Source: Gammaproteobacteria bacterium Ga0077536
GTDB lineage: Bacteria > Pseudomonadota > Gammaproteobacteria > Ga0077536
DNA: 64,000 bases
NCBI GenBank assembly: GCA_001464935.1
Contig: LNEL01000056.1
Location: 62,001 to 126,000 of the forward strand
Direction of reading: 5' to 3'
Shown here: in pieces, positions 36,182 through 45,644 of the stretch
Layout of the letters: each line of letters begins with the position of its first letter
Position numbering within the stretch: the first letter of the stretch is position 1
Program-made: the position numbers and the translations under genes
Notes under the pieces: model-generated
What the model saw: the letters and a program-made list of their open reading frames with translations, nothing else
Databases searched by the model: none
What the model was told of the DNA's origin: nothing

Positions 36182-37495
36182 ATGAAAACTAGAAAAATTC
36201 TAGGATGGGGTCTCGGTGTGGGTCTGGGTCTGGTGCAGTCGTCGGCGATGGCCGGCGGCGGCTACTTCGCGATGGGCTATGGGCCAATGGCCCGACACAT
36301 GGCAGGGGCAACGACGGCGTACGCCGAAGACGCCTTTGCCGGCGCGTCGAATCCGGCGAAATGGCTCGCGGCGGGCAATCGCGTCGACATCGGCGGCGAA
36401 TTCTTCATGCCCTACCGGCGCGTCGAGCGCACGGGCTCGAACACGGTCCACGATTTTGCGACCACCAGCGCGAAGGACATCTTCGTGCTGCCCGAGGGCG
36501 CCATCAGCCGGCGCATCAACGAGCGCCTCGCGTGGGGTGTGACGGTCTACGGGAACGGCGGACTCAACACCGAATATCGCGGCAACAACGGCGTGCCCGG
36601 TTCGAACCTCGCGCCGGCCGCCTGCGGCAACAAGCCCGCGAACTTCCTGCTCGGCTGCGACAAGCTCGGCATCGACATCGTGCAACTCGTCACGGCGCCC
36701 GGCGTCGCCTACGAAGTCCTGCCCGGGCACACGCTGGGCATCGCACCACTGCTGGTGTTCCAGCGCTTCGAGGCCTATGGCTTCCAGGCTTTCCGCGCGT
36801 TTTCCAAGAATCCGACCGACGTCAGCAACCGCGGCTGGGACTGGGCGCCGGGTCTCGGCGTGCGCGTCGGCTGGCTCGGCGAGATTTCGTCGCGCCTGAG
36901 CCTCGGTGCCGCGTGGGCAAGCCGCGTGTACATGGACGAGTTCGAACAATACGACGGCCTCATCGCCGACGGCGCGCTCGACATCCCCGAGAACTATTCG
37001 CTGGGACTCGCCTGGCAGGCCACGCGCGATCTCACCGTCACCTTCGACTACCAGCGCATCAATTTCGGCGACGTGCCCGCGACCGGCAACGGCGTGCTGA
37101 ACACCTTGCTGAACCCGGTCGACGATGCGCTGGGCACCAGCACGGGCACGGGCTTCAACTGGGAAAACCAGGACAATTTCCGCACCGGCGTCGTGTACGA
37201 CGTGAACCCGACGCTCGCGCTGCGCGCGGGCTATGCCTATGGCGCGCGGCCGCAGCGTGACGACGGGATCAACTCCGTGACGATGAACATGCTGACGCCG
37301 AACGCCGAACACCAGTTCAGCGCCGGGCTCACATGGCGGCCATCACCCGGTGGCGAATTTCACGTCGGCTACAGCCGCTTCATCGCATCGGCCTACGAAG
37401 GCCCGTCGGCGACCGCGCTGCTCGGCATTGGCGGCACCGAGCGCATCGAGGCGCATGTGAACACGGTGATGCTCGGCTGGTCATGGCGCCAATGA
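36182..37495 (+). CDS. FadL/OmpP1/TodX-family outer-membrane transporter
   Basis: A protein of about 437 residues that forms a 14-stranded barrel for uptake of hydrophobic compounds such as fatty acids or aromatics. The signal peptide (about 1-24, ending SAMA) is followed by GGGYFAMGYGPMARHMAGAT, TAYAEDAFAGASNPA and other FadL-like motifs, with alternating-residue strands and a final WSWRQ. ATG 36182 is chosen; a TTG two codons earlier is also possible. The upstream 80 bases are strongly AT-rich, a likely promoter. Its substrate is unknown. Confidence 0.85.
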   Translation: MKTRKILGWGLGVGLGLVQSSAMAGGGYFAMGYGPMARHMAGATTAYAEDAFAGASNPAKWLAAGNRVDIGGEFFMPYRRVERTGSNTVHDFATTSAKDIFVLPEGAISRRINERLAWGVTVYGNGGLNTEYRGNNGVPGSNLAPAACGNKPANFLLGCDKLGIDIVQLVTAPGVAYEVLPGHTLGIAPLLVFQRFEAYGFQAFRAFSKNPTDVSNRGWDWAPGLGVRVGWLGEISSRLSLGAAWASRVYMDEFEQYDGLIADGALDIPENYSLGLAWQATRDLTVTFDYQRINFGDVPATGNGVLNTLLNPVDDALGTSTGTGFNWENQDNFRTGVVYDVNPTLALRAGYAYGARPQRDDGINSVTMNMLTPNAEHQFSAGLTWRPSPGGEFHVGYSRFIASAYEGPSATALLGIGGTERIEAHVNTVMLGWSWRQ

Positions 37496-37529
37496 CCGGC
37501 GGGCCTGTTCAGTCGCGTCGCGGGGCGCG

Positions 37530-40500
37530 TCAGCGTTCGATCGAATAAAGCACGTCGGCGCCGGTGCGGGTCCCGGTTTCGGCTTCCAGGCTCCAGTGCT
37601 TGCCGAGCAGGTAGCGCAGGCGCACGGTGTTCGCGCGGTCGATGAGCCCGACGCCGTAACCGACATACAGCTTCGGTGACAGGAACTTGCCGACGTTCAG
37701 CGCGAGATCGCTCGCCGCGGGGCTGCCGCTCAGTTTCAATTCGTCGAGGCCGAAACTGCGCGCAATGCGCTCGGTCAGCACGTTGCCACGACGCAGGCCC
37801 AGCGCCGACGCGGCCTCGATCAGCGCGCCGGCATCGGTGGACGACGCGCCGCTCAACGGCCGCCCGATCAGCAGGTAGCTGAGAATGTCACCATCGGGCA
37901 GCGCCGGCGTCGAATAGAGCGTGGTGCGGGGGTCGCGCAGACGGCCGCTGACGCGCATGCCGGCCGTGATGTCGTCCACCTTGCGTTCCGCGCGCGCATC
38001 GACCGCCGGGTCGTCGAGCGCCTGGCCGCTGTAGAACACGCGACTGTCCCTGATCGTCAGCGCCTGGCCGTAGGCGCTGTATAGGCCATCGGCGATTTGT
38101 AGCTCGCCGCTCGCGCGCGTGGCCTGCCGCGGCCGATCGCTGACGCGCAGCGTGCCGTACAGGCGGCCGGTAAAGCCCTGCGCGGCCAGCGTGACCTGGT
38201 CACCGAGCGTGACGCGGATGTCCGCATCGAGCATCGAACCCTCGGTGTCCGGCGGCGCGCGACCGACGACGATCACGTCGTCCGAGCGCTGCGTGCCCGG
38301 GCTGCCGGGACGCAGCGCGAAATGTCCCTCGGGGATCTCCACCGTGCCCCTGAGGCGGGTCAGGGCCGCTCGCCAGTCGAGCGCGAGATCAACGCTCGCC
38401 AGCAGGCTCGCTTCCGGCAGATCGACCACCTGCAGGCGCTCGCTCGTCACCGCCAGCGTCGCGAACAGGCCCGCCGTGTCCTGACCGGCTTCACCGCGCA
38501 GCGCCGCACGTCCGGCGCCCGAGCGCAGACTGCCCGTCACGTCGAAGCGCTCCGTGCCGGACGCCGTGATCGCGAGCGCGGCCTCCTCGATCGCAATCCC
38601 CAGCCGGTTCAACTCGGCGCGTTCGACGGTCAGTGTCGCGCGGCCGGCGGTCTGCGGGTCGGCCACGGTGCCGGTCAGCGCGAGATCGAGCGCGGCTCTG
38701 CCGCGCAGCTCGCCGATGTCGTCCGTCTGCGTGACCCACGGCGCGAGCGCGTCGGCACTGGCCGTCAGCCGCCCGGACACCGGCAGCGTGCGCCAGCGTT
38801 CGAGCGGCCACGGGCCGTCGTGCAGCGTCAGCTCGAGCGCGAGCGGGACCGTCGAGGGCTCCACGATCGTCGCGTTCGCCGCCAGCCGCAGCTCGCCGTT
38901 CGTGGTGTTGACGCGCCATTCGAGTCCGCGATGCACGATCGGCGGCCACGGCTCGCCCAACGGCGGCAGTGCGCCGCCCGCCAGCGCCAGCCGGCCGGTG
39001 GCCGAGTCGAGCAACAGCGCCTGACCGCTGAGCGCCAGTTCCCCCGTCACGGCGCCGCGCTGCCACGCCGCTGCCGGCGGCAGGGACGCAAGCTCGAAAG
39101 CCTCCGCGTCGATCGCCAGCTGCCATCGACCCTGCGCATCCTGTGCCGCCGCCACGCACAGGGCGCCGTCGCCGTCCCAGCACTGGCGTGCGAGCTCGAA
39201 GGTGCCGTCGGTGACCGGCCCGACGATGGCAAAGGCGGCCGGTGCGCGCAGGGCGAGATCCGGGTGTGCGGCCCGCGCGAGGCGGCCGCTCAGCAGGCGG
39301 CCCTGCCAGCGCCCGGGCGTGCTGCCGTCGCCGTCGAGCGCGAGCGTCAGTCGCGAGGTCCCGGCGCGCGCATCGAGATCGAGATGGTGATCGGCGAGCA
39401 CCCCGTGCGCGTCGAGCGTCAGGGACTCGAGCGTGTGGGTCTCGCGGCGCGCGTTCTGGAGGTCGATGTGCAGTTGCTGCGCGACCGTCGCGCGCGGATC
39501 CACGCGCCAGCGGGCGTTCAGGGCGGCGACGGCCAGCTCGCCCAGGCGTACATCGCCGGCAACGAGTTCGCCGGTGGTCGCAGGCAGCGGCAGCGTGCCG
39601 GTCAGCGTGCCGTGGCCGTGCAGGTGGCCCTGTGCGGCGGGCCACAGGTCGGCCAGCGCCGGCGCGGCGACGCGCCAGCGCAGACTGCCCGAGTCGCCGA
39701 TCGTGCCCGTGGCCTCGAGCGTCGCCGCACCCGAGCGCAGCGCGAGGGCGTGCACCGTCAGCGTCGAGCCCGCGCGCTCGATGTCCGCCTCGCCGCCGAG
39801 CGGTCGACCGCGCAGGCGGCCGCCGAGCTTCGACAGCCGCAGCGAGAAGGCCGCCGCCGTGCCGGTCGACTGCAGGTCGAACGCCAGGCTGCCCGGAAAG
39901 TCCGCCGCGAACCACGCAGGATCGACCTCGCTGCCGTGCAGCCGGGCGTCCCAGGCCAGCGCCGGGCCGGACCAGTCGAGTCGCGCGTCGCCGCTCAGCC
40001 GCCCGGCGCCGGTGTCGGCGACGAACGGACGCACGACGAGACTGTCCAGCGTGCCGCTGAACGAGCCGCGCACGGTGCCCGCCGGCAGGTCGTCGATCTG
40101 CAGCGCGAACTCGCTGCTGCCGGTATGGGACTCGAGGCTGCCGGCCGCGTCCGCGCGGCCGTGCACGCTGCGCACCTGTCGTCCGTCGTCCAGCGTGTGG
40201 CGGAGCTCGCGCCACTGGCCCTCCAGATCCCAGCGGAGCCCGGGCACCCAGCCCACGTGGCCGCTGGCATGTGCGTCGCCGCCGGTGGCGAACGTGGCGT
40301 CGAGTGCTGCGATACGCAGCTCGCCCGGCGTGCCGTGGGCCTCCAGGGTCCAGTCGGTGTCAGGCCACGTCCCGGCGCGGGTGGCCGCGCGCAGCGTCAG
40401 CGCATAGTCGGACTGCCGGCCCCGCAACGTGAAGCGGCCGTGCGGACTGTGCAGCCGGGGCTCCGCCAACAGCGGCCAGCGCAGCGCGGACCAGTGTCCG

Positions 40501-41549
40501 CTGAGATCCACGCGGACGTCGGCGCCGGCGGCCGGCAGTTCGAGGACGCCCTGCAGATCGAGCTGTGCCGCGTCGGCGTCGCGCAGCGCGAAGCGTTCGA
40601 TGGCGATGACGCCCTGGGCGTCACCGCTGCCGCGCGCCTCGAGGGTCCAGTGACCGAACTCGCGCGTGTGCAGGGCGAGCGCGGTCTCGAGCGTGAACGC
40701 AGCGCCGACACCGCTGGCACTCGCTTCGCCGCCGAGCGTCGCGTCGATCGCCGCCACCGGCGGCAGCGGCTGCCCGGGCGGCAAAGCGAGCGCGACCTGC
40801 CAGCGGGGGCTGCCGTCGGCGATGTCGAGCGTGCCCTGCGCCTGCGCGACGAGCGGCGCGGTCAGCCGATGCGTGAACGCGAGCCTGCTGCCAGCGCCGT
40901 CGACCTCGCCCGCCCCGGCAACGCGCGCGGCGTCGGCGCCGTGTTCCCAGCGCAGCGTCGCTGCCAGCGCGGACGGTGTCGTCCCGCCCCAGCGGCCCTC
41001 GAGGTGGACGCGCGTGTCGGCCAGTGCGACGTCGAGACCTTGCAGCGTCAACGGGCCGCCCGCCGGCCATTGCAGGCGCGCGGCGAGTCCGGTGGCGTCG
41101 AGCGGCGCCGCCGCGCCGCCGATCACGCGCAGGCGATCGATGCGCGCGTCATCGATCGTCACGTCGAACGGCATCGCCGGCAGGGAGGGCAGCTGCGTCG
41201 GGGGCGGGCCTGCCGTCGGCGCCAGGGTGAGCTCCAGCCCCGACACTTCGAGGCGAGTCAGCCGCAGGTGGCCTGCGAACAGGGTCGACGGCCGAAGGCT
41301 GAAGCTGACACGGTCGGCGGTCACGCGCAGGCCGTCGGTCACGTAGCGCAGATCGCTCAGCGTCGCGCCGTCGCGCAGGCTGCCCGCGACCGCGCCGGCC
41401 CGCAGACCGTCGGGGGGCAGCGCGCGCTCGGCCGCCGCCAGCAGCAGCCGCAGCCCGGTCTGCGTCATCAGAAGCAGCGGCGGCAGGGCCAGCAGGCCGG
41501 CCATCAGCAGGCTGGCGACGACGAGCACCGTGGTGCGCTGCCGGCTCAC
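37530..41549 (-). CDS. tamB: Translocation and assembly module inner-membrane subunit TamB
   Basis: A product of about 1339 residues spanning the periplasm as a lipid-groove beta-taco, thought to work with TamA in outer-membrane protein insertion or phospholipid transport. The N-terminal membrane anchor (about 8-28, LVVASLLMAGLLALPPLLL) is followed by a very long beta-rich region. The C-terminal DUF490 domain is clear: ILSYLLIGRPLSGASSTDA, KFLSPKLYVGYGVGLIDRA and LRYLLGKHWSLEAETG. The start is GTG 41549, overlapping the tamA stop (GTGA), so tamA and tamB are coupled. A longer frame upstream is antisense noise. Confidence 0.93.
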   Translation of the reverse strand: MSRQRTTVLVVASLLMAGLLALPPLLLMTQTGLRLLLAAAERALPPDGLRAGAVAGSLRDGATLSDLRYVTDGLRVTADRVSFSLRPSTLFAGHLRLTRLEVSGLELTLAPTAGPPPTQLPSLPAMPFDVTIDDARIDRLRVIGGAAAPLDATGLAARLQWPAGGPLTLQGLDVALADTRVHLEGRWGGTTPSALAATLRWEHGADAARVAGAGEVDGAGSRLAFTHRLTAPLVAQAQGTLDIADGSPRWQVALALPPGQPLPPVAAIDATLGGEASASGVGAAFTLETALALHTREFGHWTLEARGSGDAQGVIAIERFALRDADAAQLDLQGVLELPAAGADVRVDLSGHWSALRWPLLAEPRLHSPHGRFTLRGRQSDYALTLRAATRAGTWPDTDWTLEAHGTPGELRIAALDATFATGGDAHASGHVGWVPGLRWDLEGQWRELRHTLDDGRQVRSVHGRADAAGSLESHTGSSEFALQIDDLPAGTVRGSFSGTLDSLVVRPFVADTGAGRLSGDARLDWSGPALAWDARLHGSEVDPAWFAADFPGSLAFDLQSTGTAAAFSLRLSKLGGRLRGRPLGGEADIERAGSTLTVHALALRSGAATLEATGTIGDSGSLRWRVAAPALADLWPAAQGHLHGHGTLTGTLPLPATTGELVAGDVRLGELAVAALNARWRVDPRATVAQQLHIDLQNARRETHTLESLTLDAHGVLADHHLDLDARAGTSRLTLALDGDGSTPGRWQGRLLSGRLARAAHPDLALRAPAAFAIVGPVTDGTFELARQCWDGDGALCVAAAQDAQGRWQLAIDAEAFELASLPPAAAWQRGAVTGELALSGQALLLDSATGRLALAGGALPPLGEPWPPIVHRGLEWRVNTTNGELRLAANATIVEPSTVPLALELTLHDGPWPLERWRTLPVSGRLTASADALAPWVTQTDDIGELRGRAALDLALTGTVADPQTAGRATLTVERAELNRLGIAIEEAALAITASGTERFDVTGSLRSGAGRAALRGEAGQDTAGLFATLAVTSERLQVVDLPEASLLASVDLALDWRAALTRLRGTVEIPEGHFALRPGSPGTQRSDDVIVVGRAPPDTEGSMLDADIRVTLGDQVTLAAQGFTGRLYGTLRVSDRPRQATRASGELQIADGLYSAYGQALTIRDSRVFYSGQALDDPAVDARAERKVDDITAGMRVSGRLRDPRTTLYSTPALPDGDILSYLLIGRPLSGASSTDAGALIEAASALGLRRGNVLTERIARSFGLDELKLSGSPAASDLALNVGKFLSPKLYVGYGVGLIDRANTVRLRYLLGKHWSLEAETGTRTGADVLYSIER

Positions 41550-43297
41550 AGGTCGGGCCCGACGATCACGTGCAGCCGCCACGAGCGATCGTCTTCGGTC
41601 ACGCCGTTGGCGACATCCACGCGCACCAGGCCGACCGGCGACAGCCAGCGCACGCCGATGCCGACGCTGTACGCCATCGGATCCGACCACGAGTTCACCG
41701 CGTTGCCGAAGTCGCTGAACACCGCCGCGCGCCAGGGCCCGCGGATCTCCTGTTCGAGCTCGACACTGCCGAGCGCGAGATAGCGTCCACCAACGACCTT
41801 GCCAGCGCTGTTGCGCGGGCCGAGGGAGCGGAAGTCGAAACCGCGCAGACTGTTGTCGCCGCCGGCAAAGAAGCGCTGCGTGACGGGCAGCCGATCGAAA
41901 TCGGATATCGCGGTGGCGCCGAGCTCCGCGCGCGTGATGAGACGCGTGCGCCCGATCGCGTGGATGAATTTCCCGTCGACGCGCAGCTGCGCGAACGAAA
42001 TGCCGGACAGCAGCGCCGACTGCGCGCCGCGCAGGCTCATGCCGAGGCGCAGTCCGCGCCGCGTGTCGATGCGATTGTCCGCCCAGGTCCGCAGCCAGCG
42101 TCCGGACGGAATCAGCAGTCTGCTGGTTTCCGTCTCGTTGCCGACGTCGAAGCGCTCGACTTCGTAATCGAGCGCCAGCGTTTCCTGCCAGCCATGGCGC
42201 ACGGCGAGGTGCGCGGCGCCGAACTGCAACCTCGTGCTGTCGCTGACGTCGGTGTTTTCCTGCAGCAGGCTGGTGGTGATCGACAGCGCATTGGTATGCG
42301 CGGGCATCAATGGAATGGTGTATCCGCCTGACAGACTGCTCAGCACCGGCGACAGGCGCAGATCGGCATCGAGTCGATGGCCCCGCGCATTGATGTAGGG
42401 ACGCTGCCACGCGGCGCGGGCGCGCGGGCCGGTGTCGGTGCCGAAACCCAGACCGAACGAATAGCGCTGCGCTTTGCGCGGCGTCAGCGTGATGTCGATC
42501 GGCACGCGATCGCCGGCGGCCAGATCGCTGCGCGGCTCGACGGTCACGCTCGTGAAATAGTTGCTGTCGGTGAGGCGGCTCTGCAGGGTGAGCAGATCCT
42601 CCGCCACATACGGGGCGCCGGTCTGGAAATCGACGAAGCGGTTCAGGAAGTCTTCGGCGAGCACGGTGTCCGGCCAGCGGACGGGGCCGTAGCGATAGCG
42701 GTGGCCGCTGTCGACGACGAGTGCGATGTGCGCCGTGCCTGCCGCCGGATCGATCAGGACTTCGTGCCGGACGAACGCTGCGTCGAAATAACCGCGATCG
42801 GACAGGCGGCGTTCGAGTTGCCGCTTGCCGGCCTCGTAACGCTCGTGCCGGAAAACCTCGCCCGTGGCGAGCGGGAACTCGTCGATCTGCCCGGCCAACT
42901 CAGGGTCCTCGCCGGCGGCGCCGGTCAGTTCGACGCGCAGCGCCGCGACCCGTACCGGGTCGCCGAGTGTCACCCGGTAGCTGGCGCGCCAGGCGTCGGC
43001 GTCCTGTTCGATGCTCGGGGTTATCGTCGCCCGGTAGTAGCCCAGCGCCTCCAGGGCGGCGCCGAGGCTGGCCGGTGCGCGCCGGTGCAGGGCCTGGATG
43101 CGACCCGGTGAAATGTCTTCGAACGCCGGTCCCAGCGCGGCGTCCAGATGCTTCAGCAGTTGCCGGCGCAGGGCGGATTTCACGCCTGTCAGTTCGAATG
43201 ACAGGCTGTCGGCGCTGGCCGACGGGCCGGCGCACGCCGCGCCGAGCACCGCGACCAGCACGGCGAGTCGCGCGCGACCACGGGCCGGCGTCGCCAC
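41546..43297 (-). CDS. tamA: Translocation and assembly module outer-membrane protein TamA
   Basis: A product of about 583 residues in the Omp85 family, with three N-terminal POTRA domains (about 30-265) and a 16-stranded barrel. The barrel ends with WLSPVGLVRVDVANG and a final strand; RFFAGGDNSLRGFDFRSLGP carries the Omp85 RGF motif. The start is uncertain. GTG 43297 gives a clean signal peptide (ATPARGRARLAVLVAVLGAA, then a site after ASA); TTG 43351 gives 18 more residues. Neither has a clear ribosome site. Confidence 0.92.
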   Translation of the reverse strand: MATPARGRARLAVLVAVLGAACAGPSASADSLSFELTGVKSALRRQLLKHLDAALGPAFEDISPGRIQALHRRAPASLGAALEALGYYRATITPSIEQDADAWRASYRVTLGDPVRVAALRVELTGAAGEDPELAGQIDEFPLATGEVFRHERYEAGKRQLERRLSDRGYFDAAFVRHEVLIDPAAGTAHIALVVDSGHRYRYGPVRWPDTVLAEDFLNRFVDFQTGAPYVAEDLLTLQSRLTDSNYFTSVTVEPRSDLAAGDRVPIDITLTPRKAQRYSFGLGFGTDTGPRARAAWQRPYINARGHRLDADLRLSPVLSSLSGGYTIPLMPAHTNALSITTSLLQENTDVSDSTRLQFGAAHLAVRHGWQETLALDYEVERFDVGNETETSRLLIPSGRWLRTWADNRIDTRRGLRLGMSLRGAQSALLSGISFAQLRVDGKFIHAIGRTRLITRAELGATAISDFDRLPVTQRFFAGGDNSLRGFDFRSLGPRNSAGKVVGGRYLALGSVELEQEIRGPWRAAVFSDFGNAVNSWSDPMAYSVGIGVRWLSPVGLVRVDVANGVTEDDRSWRLHVIVGPDL

Positions 43298-43614
43298 CGG
43301 GTGCAGGCAATGTTCAGGGCTTCGGCCGGAAAGCCGGTTGCGACGTATCAATCAACGAATCCGGGTTCTCTCAGGGGGCGGGCGGCACGACGGGCCGGTT
43401 GGCGGGTCGCGCCCGCCCTGTGTCCGACGCTGGTGCCGGGCAGGGGTTCCCCTCGGCGCCATGCAGGGAAGCTTAGCGCGCGCAAGCGGGCCCGGCTGTC
43501 AGCAGCACTCACCTCTGCGCTCGATGCGGCGGGCGATGATGCGACGGACGGGTACACTGGATGACAGGCCGGGAACGGCGCGTCGAATGTGATGAACGAC
43601 CCTGTGGAGGGCAC

Positions 43615-43833
43615 ATGAAAGTCGAGATCGAATACTGCGTGATGTGAAGCTACAAGCCGCATGCCCTCCGTGCGAGGGACCGCTTGCAGCAGAGAGGCGC
43701 CACCGAGGTCCGCCTGGTCGAAGGTGGCCGGGGGGTGTTCGACATTCGCATCGATGGGGAAGTCGCCTACACGAAGCACGCCACCGGCCGCTTTCCGACC
43801 GATGCCGAACTCGACGCACTGCTGGGCAGCTGA
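43615..43833 (+). CDS. SelW-like (Rdx-family) selenoprotein; in-frame TGA read as selenocysteine
   Basis: Translated straight through, TGA at 43645-43647 gives MKVEIEYCVM-U-SYKPHALR and a 72-residue protein ending at TGA 43831-43833. This matches short bacterial SelT/SelW/SelH proteins, thioredoxin-like redox proteins with a CxxC or CxxU motif. Here C8 and U11 form CVMU after the IEY strand. Downstream, GVFDIRIDGEVAYTKHATGR followed by FPTDAELDALLG is the usual Rdx ending. GGAGG at 43606-43610 lies just before the ATG. A stem-loop at the right distance after the TGA fits a bacterial SECIS element. Good coding sequence continues 62 codons past the TGA, arguing against a simple stop. A nonsense mutation in a CxxC gene is the alternative. 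Confidence 0.85.
43664..43678 (+). promoter_or_regulatory. Candidate bacterial SECIS stem-loop
   Basis: CCCTC at 43664-43668 pairs perfectly with GAGGG at 43674-43678 around the loop CGTGC. The apical loop starts 21 bases after the TGA and has G as its second base, within the range reported for bSECIS elements that recruit SelB. Bacterial SECIS elements are loosely conserved, so sequence alone is supportive but not decisive. Confidence 0.6.
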
Positions 43834-43948
43834 CGCTGACGGCCGACGAATAGTCGGTCAGATCAATTACTTCATCTGTGGGCGGCGACGGCTGGTGCAC
43901 GCAACCGCTAGAATGGCTGCACGCATGCACCAAGGAGGAGCGCGCTTG

Positions 43949-44440
43949 ATGAAGGTGGTACTCGTCCTCGTCAGTCTGATCTTCGTGGCCTCAGTGGGCC
44001 TGCTCGTCGCGGGACGCATGGGCCTGCTCGCTGGCAGCATGCCGTCCGATCTCGGCGTGCGTGAGGGCAAGCTGAAGCCGCCATCACCGACCCGCAACAG
44101 TGTCAGCAGCCAGGCCGACCGTCATCGCGATGCGCCCCAGCGCGCGTACGCGCTGATCGACCCGCTGCGCTACGACGGCGACGCCGCCGCGGCGATGCCG
44201 CGTCTCATCGGCGTGCTGAAGCGCATGCACGGCGCGACCGTGATCGAAGCCCGTCCCGATTACGTCTACGCGCAGTTCACGACCCGCTGGCTCCGTTTCG
44301 TCGACGACGTCGAGTTCCTGCTCGCGCCGGGTGAAGGCGTGATCCACGTCCGTTCGGCGTCCCGGCTGGGCCAGGAAGACCTCGGCGCAAACCGTCGCCG
44401 CATCGAGGCCATTCGCGCCGAATTCGCCGACGCGCGCTGA
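43949..44440 (+). CDS. DUF1499-family protein with N-terminal membrane anchor
   Basis: A 163-residue protein. A hydrophobic N-terminal helix (about 3-28) is followed by the DUF1499 domain: MPSDLGVREGKLKPPSPTRN, the SSQADRHRDAP segment, and RWLRFVDDVEFLLAPGEGVI ending with HVRSASRLGQEDLGANRRRI. The function is unknown. AAGGAGGAG lies about 9 bases before ATG 43949; the adjacent TTG at 43946 is an alternative. It lies just downstream of the selenoprotein on the same strand, 115 bases away. Confidence 0.85.
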   Translation: MKVVLVLVSLIFVASVGLLVAGRMGLLAGSMPSDLGVREGKLKPPSPTRNSVSSQADRHRDAPQRAYALIDPLRYDGDAAAAMPRLIGVLKRMHGATVIEARPDYVYAQFTTRWLRFVDDVEFLLAPGEGVIHVRSASRLGQEDLGANRRRIEAIRAEFADAR

Positions 44441-44723
44441 GACCCCGCAAAGGGACCGTGCGGTGCCAGCAGATTCCTGCGCGGCCTGTTGAGGGCCTGA
44501 TCCTGCACCGCGTGGCAAACCCATGCTCGGCGCGCAGCAGCCTGCGCCCGCGACTCCTGCACGTCCCTGCCTGGCGCCCTGTCCGACTTACCGCGTATGA
44601 GGGACAAGCGCGCGAGGCCCGCCGCGCTGCCACATCCTTCCGTTCGGCTATGATCCGGGCGCCCGGCGGCCTCTCCGGCCGGCGCAGTCAACTCTCTTTC
44701 CCATCCTGACCCAGGAGTGCTCC

Positions 44724-45488
44724 ATGTCCGGCATGCTCGAAGGCAAAGTCATTCTCGTCACCGGTGGCAGCACCGGGATCGGCCGCGCAACGTCCACCAT
44801 CCTCGCGCGCGAAGGCGCCAAGGTAGTGATCGCCGACATCCAGGATGCGGAAGGCGCGAACACCGTCGAGATGGCGCGCGCGGCGGGTGGCCACGCCGAG
44901 TATCACCACGTGGACGTCAGCGACTACGCCGCGGTCAGCGCCCTAGTCAGCGGCATCGCCGCGCGTCACGGGCGGCTCGATGGCGCTTTCAACAACGCCG
45001 GTATCGAAGGTCCCACCGCGAAAATCTTCGATTACTCGGTCGAGGAGTGGAACCGCGTCGTGCGCATCAACCTGACCGGTGTGTTCATCTGCATCAAGTG
45101 CGAGATCGAGCAGATGAAAAAGCAGGACGGCGGCGGCTCCATCGTCAGCACCGCATCGGCCGCGGGCCTCATCGGCATTCCGGGCGCGAGCGCCTACAAC
45201 GCCGCGAAGCACGGTGTGATCGGGCTGACCAAGACGGCCGCGCTCGAATACGCGAACCGCAACATCCGCTTCAATGCGGTCTGTCCCGGCTTCATCGAAA
45301 CCCCGATGCTGAACCGCGTCACCGACCAGAGCGTGAAGATTCGCGACACCCTGATCGCAGGTGTGCCGATGAAGCGCGTCGCGCAGGCCTCGGAGATCGG
45401 CGACGCGGTCGCGTGGCTGTTGTCGGAACGCTCGAGCTATGTCACCGGCGTCGCGCTGCCGGTCGACGGCGGCTGGGTCGCGCAGTAG
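44724..45488 (+). CDS. Short-chain dehydrogenase/reductase
   Basis: A 254-residue classical SDR, an NAD(P)-dependent alcohol or ketone oxidoreductase. The cofactor motif TGGSTGIG (about 14-21), the NNAG motif, the catalytic serine in STASAAG and SAYNAAKHG (YxxxK) are all present. D39 after the second strand suggests NAD(H) preference. The C-terminus ends YVTGVALPVDGGWVAQ. AGGAG lies 7-8 bases before the ATG. It appears monocistronic, with a strong terminator. The substrate is unknown. Confidence 0.93.
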   Translation: MSGMLEGKVILVTGGSTGIGRATSTILAREGAKVVIADIQDAEGANTVEMARAAGGHAEYHHVDVSDYAAVSALVSGIAARHGRLDGAFNNAGIEGPTAKIFDYSVEEWNRVVRINLTGVFICIKCEIEQMKKQDGGGSIVSTASAAGLIGIPGASAYNAAKHGVIGLTKTAALEYANRNIRFNAVCPGFIETPMLNRVTDQSVKIRDTLIAGVPMKRVAQASEIGDAVAWLLSERSSYVTGVALPVDGGWVAQ

Positions 45489-45495
45489 GCCTCGC

Positions 45496-45533
45496 GCCGG
45501 CGCGGCGTCTCCGTCCGCGTCGGCCCTTTTTTT
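45496..45533 (+). terminator. Rho-independent terminator after the SDR gene
   Basis: GCCGGCGCGG at 45496-45505 pairs with CCGCGTCGGC at 45515-45524 (10 pairs with one G-T) around a 9-base loop, followed closely by seven Ts at 45527-45533. It begins 7 bases past the stop codon. Confidence 0.85.
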
Positions 45534-45644
45534 CACCCGATCCGCCGAAAGCGCTTCACGCACAAACACTTGGCGCGACGCACCGCTTAAGTGCGCCCGC
45601 CCCGCGGACGCTAAGGTCCCATCGCACTGGTCGGTGGGGGACAC

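Noticed and set aside
38322-41783. A 1153-codon open frame opposite tamB
   Set aside because: It is antisense to tamB, with arginine- and glutamine-rich low-complexity composition and no recognisable domain.
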